64,000 nucleotides of DNA from contig CASFPZ010000003.1 in NCBI GenBank assembly GCA_949296365.1, positions 1-64,000 on the forward strand, written 5' to 3'. Position numbers and translations under genes: made by a program. Origin of the DNA: an uncultured Akkermansia sp. (GTDB taxonomy: Bacteria; Verrucomicrobiota; Verrucomicrobiia; Verrucomicrobiales; Akkermansiaceae). Below, piece after piece: positions 54,137-62,344 of the stretch (its first letter is position 1; the number at the start of each line of letters is the position of its first letter). Under the pieces are notes generated by a model. That model was not told the origin of the DNA. It saw only the letters and a list, made by a program, of their open reading frames with translations, and did no database searches.

Positions 54137-54383
54137 CTAACTCAAAACGCGGGCGAAGTTCACCATAAATAATGGTAAGGCGCAAGACTTTTTTTAGTCT
54201 TATGGCATAGATAAAATTTCTAATCCTGTCCCTCTAGAAAAGTTAGTGAAGATCGTCTATAAGATCGCGAGAATAAACGGTGTCAATTTTTCCTGGTGAC
54301 GCCGGATTTACTGGACAGTTGGTGCTCGGATTGTATTTATCAAGAAAGTCTACAGACGATCACACGAGCAGATTAACATACGG

Positions 54384-54881
54384 ATGAAAGCCTATTACAT
54401 TTTCCAGCAAGCGGACGAAGAAACGATTAGCGACATTCTGGATTGGATGCGTAACCGTGAACGGGCTATTTACCGGGCCGCCGTACGCGAGCTTGGTGCG
54501 CTGAAGAAGTTGCGTCCCCAATATATTCAACAAAAACCTCTCCAAGAGCAATTCCTCTTCCTGAAAAAGATGCTGTCTTGGAAGCCTAGCGAAGAGATTG
54601 GCGACCACTTGCTTCAAGTTTGGCTGTTGCGCAAACATGAACCCATGTTAGTAGAATTCCTTGATATTTTGGGAATTGATCACAACGGACACGGTGTGGT
54701 TGATGTCCTCCCTGAATCGCTTGATAAGGAAAAACTTCAAAAAGCTGTTGACCGCCTTTTTGAAAAATATCCAGCTGGCGTAGCGTCTGTGTATCTTCAG
54801 ATGTTCCAGTTGCAGACGGAACAAGGGTGGGATGAACTTGCTGAAATCCTTGCTAACGACCCCCGTGTAACAATCCGGTAG
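54384..54881 (+). CDS. Conserved-looking helical protein of unknown function
   Basis: The 165-residue protein is soluble and mostly helical, without a signal or membrane segment. Its first half is basic (MRNRERAIYRAAVRELGALKKLR). A middle part, FLDILGIDHNGHGVVDVLPE, has an EF-hand-like or acidic-loop look but not the full calcium motif. The coding quality is good. I do not recognise the family. It precedes the Toprim gene by 98 bases. Confidence 0.6.
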   Translation: MKAYYIFQQADEETISDILDWMRNRERAIYRAAVRELGALKKLRPQYIQQKPLQEQFLFLKKMLSWKPSEEIGDHLLQVWLLRKHEPMLVEFLDILGIDHNGHGVVDVLPESLDKEKLQKAVDRLFEKYPAGVASVYLQMFQLQTEQGWDELAEILANDPRVTIR

Positions 54882-54979
54882 ACGGAAATACCACGATCAA
54901 CATGGTTCTGTCTGTTCGAGGCGTTCTCCCCCAGAACGTCTCGTTCTGTTTGTTGAAACAAGAGGTGTCATGAGATACG

Positions 54980-55675
54980 ATGGATCTGTCACTACCACCA
55001 GAAAAAGGGAATCAGATCGATTTCTCTGCATTTTATCAGGAAGCATGTAATCATGTCGGCGAAACTGATTATTTGCAGAAACGAGGATTGAGCCCTGAAG
55101 CGATTAAGCATTTTCGGCTAGGCTATTGCGCTCATTGGATCAATCCAAGGCGACCCGAGGCTCCTGCTGAACCCCGTATCATTATCCCCGTTGACAATCA
55201 GGCCTATCAGGCCAGGGACCCTCGAATCCCATGTTATGGCCCTAAAAAACGCTATAACGGGGTTGGTCTGGGCATTTTCAATAAGGAAGTCCTCAAAGTG
55301 GGGCGTCCCGTTTATATTGTGGAAGGGGAATTCGATGCTATCAGCATTCACGAGGTTGGGGGCTTGGCTATTAGTATTTCCGGATTAGGCGGCGAGAAGA
55401 GATTGTTGGAGTATTTGAAAGACAACATCCCAACTGTACCGTTGATTATTGCGCTAGATCACGAAGTTAGCGAAAATCTGACCTTTACCATTCATAGAAT
55501 GCAACAAGGATTTCAAAAACTTGGAATTCGTTACATGCAATGGAATCCCTATGGCAAATATAAAGATGCCAACGAGGCCTTTCTTAACGCACATGAAGAG
55601 TTTGCTCAGGCCATCGCTGAAGGCGAGGCGTTAGCCGAAGCGTTATCGAGCCCGGACGTGGATCCTGAGGCTTGA
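54980..55675 (+). CDS. Orphan Toprim-domain protein (primase-like fragment)
   Basis: The 231-residue protein starts with a linker like that of integrative-element primases (FSAFYQEACNHVGETDYLQKRG, then LSPEAIKHFRLGY). A Toprim domain follows, with VYIVEGEFDAIS (Glu115) and LIIALDHE (Asp160, with Glu in place of the second Asp). There is no CHC2 zinc finger, RNA polymerase core or helicase. It could be a nuclease-like Toprim protein or a domesticated remnant of a mobile-element primase; the tRNA cluster nearby is a typical integration site. Confidence 0.75.
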   Translation: MDLSLPPEKGNQIDFSAFYQEACNHVGETDYLQKRGLSPEAIKHFRLGYCAHWINPRRPEAPAEPRIIIPVDNQAYQARDPRIPCYGPKKRYNGVGLGIFNKEVLKVGRPVYIVEGEFDAISIHEVGGLAISISGLGGEKRLLEYLKDNIPTVPLIIALDHEVSENLTFTIHRMQQGFQKLGIRYMQWNPYGKYKDANEAFLNAHEEFAQAIAEGEALAEALSSPDVDPEA

Positions 55676-55716
55676 GGTACGCTGGCAACTGAATAGATGG
55701 AGCCGAGTGTAAAGTG

Positions 55717-57765
55717 TTATTCATCTAAGTTGACTCCCATCTCTTCAAATTTGGCGGCGGCGTTGAGAAAGTGCGCCGTGATCCAGAAAACGGACCAGGT
55801 TTCGGAGTAACCACCGCGTAGTTTGAATACGTCCGACATATTGCCGGACTGGGCAAAGTTTGTATGTTGAATCTGTTCGCCTTGATGGCCTAATGGGTCA
55901 GTTAGTTGGAAGGCTGAGCGGTACATGACTTTTGCCAGATCTTGGAGCCGTTTGTCCTTGAGAATTGTCCCCATTTGGTAGACCTCAGGAGAGTACATGA
56001 CTCCGAAGACATCGACGTGTTGATTCTGGGGGGAAACGACTGTCCAGCCGGTCGAACGAAAATGGTGATCAGCCAATCTCCCAGGCGGTTGGGGGATATC
56101 CCAGACGACTGTGTAACTCAACATGACGTCCATTGCGTGCCGAGCCCATTCTAGATGAGTGGGATCTTTCGTGAGTTTGTATAGTTCGAAAAAGGCTTGG
56201 AAGGCGGCCCAAGCTCCTTCCTTATCTTCACAAGAAGCGTCGAGAGTTCCCCCCCAATAGGGCTCGTCCATAGAAACATGCCGTGCTACATAGTTCTGGG
56301 CTGCTTTGAGGGCTGCTTGTCGGTACTGGTCGTTGCCAAATAATTGAAAGGCTCGTACCAACGGCGCAACCCAAAAAGCTTCGTTGGTAGAAACGGGATT
56401 CCAATTGCGATTGAGAATGCGTTGAGCTACTCTGTCGCAAACCTGTCGCAAGAAATGTTCCCACCGCGTGGTATTGAATTGTTGGCGATGACGCGCGGTT
56501 TCGATGGCTTTGGCAAACGATAACAGGGCATTGCCGCATGAAACGGGATCTCCTCCTCGCCATTCATCTTGTTTTAGGGAATACTCAACCGGGAATAATC
56601 CATCGTGTCTAATGGGACTGCTTGCTAGGAAATCGAGCAATTTTTGTACTTTATCGCGAATTGAGGGATCTCGCAGGTACTTCCCCTCTAATACTTGTAG
56701 GGAGTATCCCATCGAATCCGCTTGCCCACACCACCCCATGACGATAGAATTGTCCCTTCCGGGGTACATGCAGAATCCGGCTACTCCATGGGCTCTGTCT
56801 GTCCAGCGTGATAAGGCATAGGCATATTTGGATTCAATGATCTCGCGAAATTTAGGGAAACGTTGATAATGAAATGGTTTATATCGGTCGAGCGAAGTGT
56901 AGAGCGCTGCCCTGAAACCGGCGCCTTTCTGAGCGACCGGATAGGCTTCGATGAGAAATTCTTTTTCAATGATTTGGCCGGGTTGCATAGTAATCCATGC
57001 GTTAGGGTAAGGCATAGATTGGCGTTGCCGGGCTTTGGCTACGCTGCGTTGTTTATTGTAGCCGATGGGGCCTGAGTATAAAACAAACCTGGTTTGTGTT
57101 CTGCTGTTCTCGAGGCCCAAAGACCACCATTGATCGAGGTGATTCCCTCCGGATACGGGACTGGGTTTTGTGTGAACTGCTACTGCCTGCTTGGCTTTGG
57201 GGGATTCTAGTACGACAAATGGCATCGGGTAACGATGATCTTCAAAAATGGCGAACTCGGCAGGTTCCCCACGCCATACTGGAACTGCCCGAGGATTGGT
57301 TTTATTGCCGGATGGATTCCCATAATAGAGGATTCCGGGCATGAAGGGGCGAAGATCTGTGCCTGGCATGTCGAACTGAATGGACAGAGTTAATTGTTCC
57401 AATGGTTGTTTCCCTTTCCACTCAAAGCGTCGTTGCCCTCTGATGAGGCTTGCCTTTTCGCGAGTGTAAATATCCCGGATAACGAGCTCTCCGCTGGGTA
57501 AACTGATTGTGCCATGTAAAATGACTGTTGTACCGCGTATCTCTTTCTTTTGGGGCGAGGCGTGTACCCACTGTCTCATCCAATTGCCGCTCCATGCTGT
57601 TGCGACAGACCAGAGGCCATCGCTGGGTGCTCGGAGGACTGTTTGTCCATTGAGCGTAAAACGCGGCTCTTGTTTTTCATCGAATTGTAGTTCTAGGGTG
57701 TTCGCGCAAACCGCGCTGGTACTCAAGAGGTAAATACATGCCATGAAAAAGAAGAAAGGACTCAT
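55717..57765 (-). CDS. Secreted protein, probable alpha/alpha-barrel glycosidase of unknown family
   Basis: The 682-residue protein has a signal peptide (about 1-21). An N-terminal beta-sandwich (about 25-290, ELQFDEKQEPRFTLNGQTVL) is followed by a helical half (about 300-680). The helical part has repeated features of six-hairpin barrels: MGWCGQADSMGYSLQVLEGKYL, GNALLSFAKAIE, NEAFWVAPLVRAFQLFG and ASCEDKEGAWAAFQAFFELY. This beta-sandwich plus alpha/alpha-barrel layout is shared by several glycosidase and lyase families. Conserved acids (Asp/Glu in CEDKEGAW) are candidates for catalysis. I cannot assign a GH number. Confidence 0.65.
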   Translation of the reverse strand: MSPFFFFMACIYLLSTSAVCANTLELQFDEKQEPRFTLNGQTVLRAPSDGLWSVATAWSGNWMRQWVHASPQKKEIRGTTVILHGTISLPSGELVIRDIYTREKASLIRGQRRFEWKGKQPLEQLTLSIQFDMPGTDLRPFMPGILYYGNPSGNKTNPRAVPVWRGEPAEFAIFEDHRYPMPFVVLESPKAKQAVAVHTKPSPVSGGNHLDQWWSLGLENSRTQTRFVLYSGPIGYNKQRSVAKARQRQSMPYPNAWITMQPGQIIEKEFLIEAYPVAQKGAGFRAALYTSLDRYKPFHYQRFPKFREIIESKYAYALSRWTDRAHGVAGFCMYPGRDNSIVMGWCGQADSMGYSLQVLEGKYLRDPSIRDKVQKLLDFLASSPIRHDGLFPVEYSLKQDEWRGGDPVSCGNALLSFAKAIETARHRQQFNTTRWEHFLRQVCDRVAQRILNRNWNPVSTNEAFWVAPLVRAFQLFGNDQYRQAALKAAQNYVARHVSMDEPYWGGTLDASCEDKEGAWAAFQAFFELYKLTKDPTHLEWARHAMDVMLSYTVVWDIPQPPGRLADHHFRSTGWTVVSPQNQHVDVFGVMYSPEVYQMGTILKDKRLQDLAKVMYRSAFQLTDPLGHQGEQIQHTNFAQSGNMSDVFKLRGGYSETWSVFWITAHFLNAAAKFEEMGVNLDE

Positions 57766-58212
57766 GTGGCCAAATTACGGAAACGCCAAACGCAATCTTT
57801 CAAGATAGTTGCTGTGTAAGAGAAACAAGACCCTGTAAATGCGGTGATGGGACAGACGTTTTTGTCGGGTTTCCCCGGGCGTTCATCGTCATAGTGATCA
57901 TGGTTGCGTTGGCGGTTGAAGAACGGTCTGTTCGTTGGGACCCTTGCTTGACGAAAACAACTGGGGCTCCGATAAAAATGGTTGTGCCGGTCAGTGTTCC
58001 TCTCCCCTCTTCGCTATAGAGGTCCTGGGTTGGATGGCCCTGTCTCGTATTATTTGCGATGTCGTCATCGATTTGTTATTGACGTAGTGTCTCTGGACAA
58101 TTACATCATATCTGCAAGTTATGGCGAATGCTGATTCCAAGTGGTTCTCTGGATGAGTTTGGGAAGACGTTCAGCATTGGCAAGTAGAGGCTCAACATTG
58201 CGATCGTCAATC
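57766..58212. other. Intergenic region with no supported feature
   Basis: The 447 bases separate divergent genes. Short open frames are present but lack coding character. An in-frame GTG at 58141 would extend the Hsp70-like gene by 24 residues, which I reject because the canonical N-terminus starts at 58213. Confidence 0.5.
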
Positions 58213-60525
58213 ATGAAGAAATTTACATTGGGAATTGATTTTGGCACGACGAAGACCTTGGTGTCGTGGTTTAATGAAGAAACGGGGCGTCCTCAGACGG
58301 TACATCTGGGAGATGGCAAAGATAGCGTTCCTACTGCCGTGTATGTTGATGAAAATGGGGACATGTTGTTTGGGGAAGAGGCTGACGACAATATCGAATT
58401 TGGCCCGGAACGGTATCGCCGTGGCTTCAAGATGAAGCTGGGGAGGTCTCAACCTGTTTTGTCGGTCCGGCAAGGAGATCGTTATGTCAAGTATACGGCG
58501 AAGGATTTGACTCGGGCCTTTTTGGAATACGTGCTGCATCGGGTTGAAGAAGAGGTCTTCATGGGCAACAAGGTGGGAAAGGTTGTCATCACGTGTCCCG
58601 CTCTGTTTTCGCCCATGCAGAGGGAGCAATTGCGCGAAGCGGCCATGGAGGCGGGAATGGTCGACGTGGAGTTGGCGAGTGAGCCGGAAGCGGCTGGATA
58701 TGCTTTTTGCAGGCTGTGCCCTGATGGAGCCTTTCAGGGGAATGCGTTGATTGTTGATTGGGGCGGCGGAACGCTGGATATGGCGTTGGCGTCGCGTGAC
58801 AAGGAGGTAATTCGTATTGATCGCAAATACACGACCGGAGACGAAACGATGGGGGGCGAAGTATTTGATGAGAAATTGTGGAACGAAGTGGTGAGCCGCA
58901 TAATCAAATTGGGCGGTCCTGACCTGAATCAGGAAGAGCTTATTGTTCAGGCGATGCAATTTCAAAAAGTGCGGCAGGCCAAAGAGAGGTTGTCCAGCGC
59001 GTCTGAGCAGAAAATCCGTTTGAGCAGTTCGCAAGGGGCATGCCCGAGCTTGTCATTGACGCGAAAAGAATTGGAAGAAGTCATCCGCAAAGATGTCGAC
59101 AAAGCGGTTGCATTAGCGCAACGTTTAATGAAAGGGATATCCGGCTTGTCAATGAAGCCGAAATTGTTGCTTCTGGTCGGTGGTACTAGCCAGATTCCTT
59201 TGATTGCGTCTCAGATGGAACAAGCGACAGGGTTAGTTTGCCGCAAGTGGGAGTTGAGGCGCGAGGCGGTCAGTTTGGGCGCTGCCTTGCTGGCGCATCG
59301 GAATGTTTTGTCACCACAAAAGACAACGTCTCCTGATAATGAGAAACTGCCCCAGAAACTTAAGGTGGCTTTAGATAAGCCCTCCTCATCTCCCCAAGTA
59401 GTTGCCTCACCCAAGCGGGAACCATCCAAACCTAAACCGGAACTGCCTCCGCTGGCTGTTGAGGTTTATTTGAATCTCACGGAGATCATGAATGGCTGTA
59501 CTGTAAGTCAAGTCATTGAAGGTCGCCGTGTTTCGATTGAGATCCCTGCGTGTACTCTTAGTTTGATATTACCCGCCGGGACTGTGCCGGGAAAGGGATT
59601 AATTACTGTTCAGGTGAAATTGCTTCCTGGAATCGATATTAATAAAGTACTTTATGAAGGGAGTGGTCTCCCAGTGTTACAGGCTGCGGCTAAGATGGGG
59701 AATAGGAATATGGTGAGAACAGCTATTCGATTGGGAGCGGATGTGAACGCGAATAATGGGAAGGCATTGGTTAGTGCAGCGGCGGAAGGTCATTTGGAAG
59801 TAGTGAAGGAATTGTTGAGAAACGGAGCGGATGTGAATGCGCGTGATGGGTGGGCATTGAGGAGTGCAGCATCTAATGCTCATTTGGAAGTAGTGAAAGA
59901 ATTGTTGAGGAGCGGGGCGGATGTGAATGCGCATAATGGGAGTGCCTTGGGGAATGCAGCTTACAATGGCCATTTGGAAGTGGTGAAGGAATTGTTGAGA
60001 AGCGGGGCGAATGTGAACGCGGGTAATGGGGGGCCTTTGAGGTGTGCAGCGGAGAAAGGTCATTTGGAAGTAGTGAAGGAATTGTTGAGGAGTGGAGCGA
60101 ATGTGAATTTGAAAAATTCTAATGGAGATACAGCCTTGGCGTTGGCCAAAAAGCACTACCATACTGCCATAGTCTCTTATCTTAAAGCACATGGAGCAGT
60201 AGATAGCGATTGTTTCATCACGACGGCCATATGCGAGCATATCGGGAAACCGGATGATTGTTATGAATTGGAGGTATTGCGAGAGTTCCGAGATTCCTGG
60301 TTGCTAAAACAGGTGGATGGAGAGCAACTGGTGGATGAGTATTACCGTATTGCGCCGCATATCGTGGAGCGAATCAAGGCGTCTGGAGAAGCAGACGAAG
60401 TTTATTCAGATTTGTTGGAGCGATATATAGAACCGTGCGTGAGGTTGATCGAAGCAGAGAAGCAGGAGCAGTGCTGCGCGTTGTACCAGACGATGGTCGA
60501 TGAAATGAAGTCGAGATATCTTTGA
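58213..60525 (+). CDS. Hsp70 ATPase - DnaJ-CTD-like - ankyrin - CFI-box fusion protein
   Basis: The 770-residue cytoplasmic protein starts MKKFTLGIDFGTTKT. Residues 1-365 are a full Hsp70-type ATPase with phosphate loops at 7-15, VDWGGGTLDMA (181-191) and GGTSQIP (323-329). The DnaK substrate-binding domain is absent. A Pro/Lys linker leads to a segment (about 415-470, VEVYLNLTEIMNGCTVSQV, VSIEIPACTLS, LPAGTVPGKGL) resembling the first C-terminal peptide-binding domain of DnaJ. Five or six 30-residue ankyrin repeats (485-660) and a C-terminal CFI-box (CFITTAICEHIG...LREFRDSWL, 667-720) follow. It may be a specialised chaperone that selects clients through ankyrins. Confidence 0.85.
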   Translation: MKKFTLGIDFGTTKTLVSWFNEETGRPQTVHLGDGKDSVPTAVYVDENGDMLFGEEADDNIEFGPERYRRGFKMKLGRSQPVLSVRQGDRYVKYTAKDLTRAFLEYVLHRVEEEVFMGNKVGKVVITCPALFSPMQREQLREAAMEAGMVDVELASEPEAAGYAFCRLCPDGAFQGNALIVDWGGGTLDMALASRDKEVIRIDRKYTTGDETMGGEVFDEKLWNEVVSRIIKLGGPDLNQEELIVQAMQFQKVRQAKERLSSASEQKIRLSSSQGACPSLSLTRKELEEVIRKDVDKAVALAQRLMKGISGLSMKPKLLLLVGGTSQIPLIASQMEQATGLVCRKWELRREAVSLGAALLAHRNVLSPQKTTSPDNEKLPQKLKVALDKPSSSPQVVASPKREPSKPKPELPPLAVEVYLNLTEIMNGCTVSQVIEGRRVSIEIPACTLSLILPAGTVPGKGLITVQVKLLPGIDINKVLYEGSGLPVLQAAAKMGNRNMVRTAIRLGADVNANNGKALVSAAAEGHLEVVKELLRNGADVNARDGWALRSAASNAHLEVVKELLRSGADVNAHNGSALGNAAYNGHLEVVKELLRSGANVNAGNGGPLRCAAEKGHLEVVKELLRSGANVNLKNSNGDTALALAKKHYHTAIVSYLKAHGAVDSDCFITTAICEHIGKPDDCYELEVLREFRDSWLLKQVDGEQLVDEYYRIAPHIVERIKASGEADEVYSDLLERYIEPCVRLIEAEKQEQCCALYQTMVDEMKSRYL
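59701..60150 (+). repeat. Tandem 90-base repeats encoding ankyrin motifs
   Basis: Units begin at 59701 (diverged), 59791, 59881, 59971 and 60061. The last four start with nearly the same bases (CATTTGGAAGTAGTGAAGGA) at exact 90-base spacing, encoding HLEVVKELLRxGAxVN. The high DNA identity implies recent duplication or gene conversion. Confidence 0.9.
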
Positions 60526-60792
60526 CGGGTATCGAAACGGAGTAGTGATTCCTGATTGAATGACGGGCGAGGATTGTAGCTCATTAGCGTCCGGTAAAAC
60601 GGGCGCCGAAAACGGGTGTTCCCTGGGAGATATCAACCTCGGCTTCTTTGAGTATTTTACACTACATATGCATGATCCTATTGTGACAGTTCCGAAGAAG
60701 AGCCGCGAATGCCTAAGCGCTTCTGCAAGACGTGACAGGAGCGGCGCAAAGAAGCTTGGAGGGTCACTGATGGCCAGGCGATACAAAGTTGC

Positions 60793-62118
60793 TTAAAAAG
60801 CTCGTTGTGAAGAGATTCTTTTGAGGTATTGCCAGGCGACGGGAATCAGAACTAGGCAGTAGAGAGGATCTGTCAACCAACAGACAGCAGGCGACGCCTT
60901 GTAATAAATGACAATGATGTAGATTGATAACAGGTAAAATCCTAGGCAGCTGAGTTCAATGAAGAATGCTGCCCGAGTACGACCCGTACCTGAGACCGCG
61001 CTGAAAAGAACAAAAGCCGGAACAGAAAGTATGATGGTGGCGGCCATAGTCTGGATGACAGGAATACAGGCTTGAGCCAACTGAGATTCGTCGGTGTAAC
61101 ATGCGGCTACAAAGCCCGGAAAGCATAGGCAAAGAACGATAAGAGGGAAGATACACAAAGCGGCTAATTTCATGCAGCGTCGGCAAATAGGGAAGATTTC
61201 TCCAGGATTCCCGGCGCCGATGCTGTTACTGATCAAAGTACTTGCTGTCGATGAAAATGAACTGATGATGATAAAAAAGACAGCTGACGCGCTTCGCGTG
61301 ACATTGATTTGGGCTAAAATATCTTCCCCTAAATGCTCAACAGCCAAGAAAAACACAAACCACATCGAAACTGAAATGAAATTCTGAATCATCATCCATG
61401 ATGAAATGGACAAAATGTCTTTAAGTAGTTGTGGCCTGAATTGGAAAGCATTGGTGAAACCATATTTGTTACGGTCGATTCTCCTCCAGGTGTAGCTGGC
61501 AAAAAAGACGAGTGAGATGAGTTCGGAGATTGATGAGGCAATGGCTGCTCCGGCTATACCGAGTTCTGGCATACCCCAATTGCCAAAGATGAGCATGTAG
61601 TTCAACACGACATTGGCGCTGACCATGATCAATGAATTGGATGTCAGGATTTTGGTCTGGGTGATGCCGATGTAAAACGCTCTGAAGATAATGGCGGGAA
61701 AGGCAAAGAAAAATCCATAGACTCGCCAGTCTAGGTAATCGATTGTCGCATGGTAAATCTCTGGAGATTCGACGATGCTTCTCAAGAGCGTAGGTGTCCA
61801 CAGCCGGGAGATCGTGAACATGATAACGGCAATGGCCAACATGAAGAAAATACCTTGTACCGCAATGGTCCCAATTTGATGGTAACGTTTCCCGCCATTG
61901 AGGCGGCCAATGATAATTTGCACGCCTATGCCAAAACCAAAAGCTATGACGAAGAGTGACAGATAATAAACGCCAGCCAATGCGGAAGCGGCAAGTTCAA
62001 CAACGCCATAGTGCCCCAGGAAAATGGTGTCGGTAATATTGATCATCTGCTCCATGAGCAGACTGATGAGAATTGGCAAAACTATCGACCAGATGTGCCG
62101 TGTCGTGATCTTTTCCAT
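60793..62118 (-). CDS. MATE-family efflux transporter
   Basis: The 441-residue membrane protein has about 12 helices in two related halves (ITDTIFLGHYGVVELAASALAG near residue 27; NSIGAGNPGEIFPICRRCMKLA near 305). These are the marks of NorM/DinF-type Na+- or H+-coupled drug and metabolite exporters. The substrate is unknown. The 267 bases between it and the Hsp70-like gene show no supported feature. Confidence 0.9.
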   Translation of the reverse strand: MEKITTRHIWSIVLPILISLLMEQMINITDTIFLGHYGVVELAASALAGVYYLSLFVIAFGFGIGVQIIIGRLNGGKRYHQIGTIAVQGIFFMLAIAVIMFTISRLWTPTLLRSIVESPEIYHATIDYLDWRVYGFFFAFPAIIFRAFYIGITQTKILTSNSLIMVSANVVLNYMLIFGNWGMPELGIAGAAIASSISELISLVFFASYTWRRIDRNKYGFTNAFQFRPQLLKDILSISSWMMIQNFISVSMWFVFFLAVEHLGEDILAQINVTRSASAVFFIIISSFSSTASTLISNSIGAGNPGEIFPICRRCMKLAALCIFPLIVLCLCFPGFVAACYTDESQLAQACIPVIQTMAATIILSVPAFVLFSAVSGTGRTRAAFFIELSCLGFYLLSIYIIVIYYKASPAVCWLTDPLYCLVLIPVAWQYLKRISSQRAF

Positions 62119-62279
62119 ATGCTAAGGCGGTTCAAACTAACTGCTCGCTTAATGATATGAAAGGGGGGAATGTTTCTCTGTTTTGAAAGATTAATTGTCA
62201 ATTAATTTGTTAATGATGACAAATTTTGTTGGGCTTTCGATTTTGCTGAAGCGCAGAGAACATGAGGTTGAGAAACGAT

Positions 62280-62314
62280 AAAAATCCCATGCCCGGTACG
62301 TGACCGAACATGGG
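62280..62314 (-). terminator. Rho-independent terminator of secDF
   Basis: On the minus strand CCCATGTTCGGT pairs with ACCGGGCATGGG (12 pairs, two G-U) around a five-base loop, followed by ATTTTT. It is about 30 bases after the secDF stop. Confidence 0.85.
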
Positions 62315-62344
62315 AGAAGGGAACCTGGCAAAGTGTTGCGCAGT

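Noticed and set aside
58207-59034. 275-codon minus-strand frame opposite the Hsp70 domain
   Set aside because: It is opposite a clear Hsp70 ATPase and has no family features.
59791-60150. Regular repeats as a possible CRISPR array
   Set aside because: The 90-base units are contiguous coding repeats with no spacers; they encode ankyrins.
59677-60240. Repetitive minus-strand frame opposite the ankyrin repeats
   Set aside because: Its repeats only mirror the plus-strand ankyrin units.
60560-60796. 78-codon frame between the Hsp70-like and MATE genes
   Set aside because: No motif, no start signal, and it runs into the MATE gene end.
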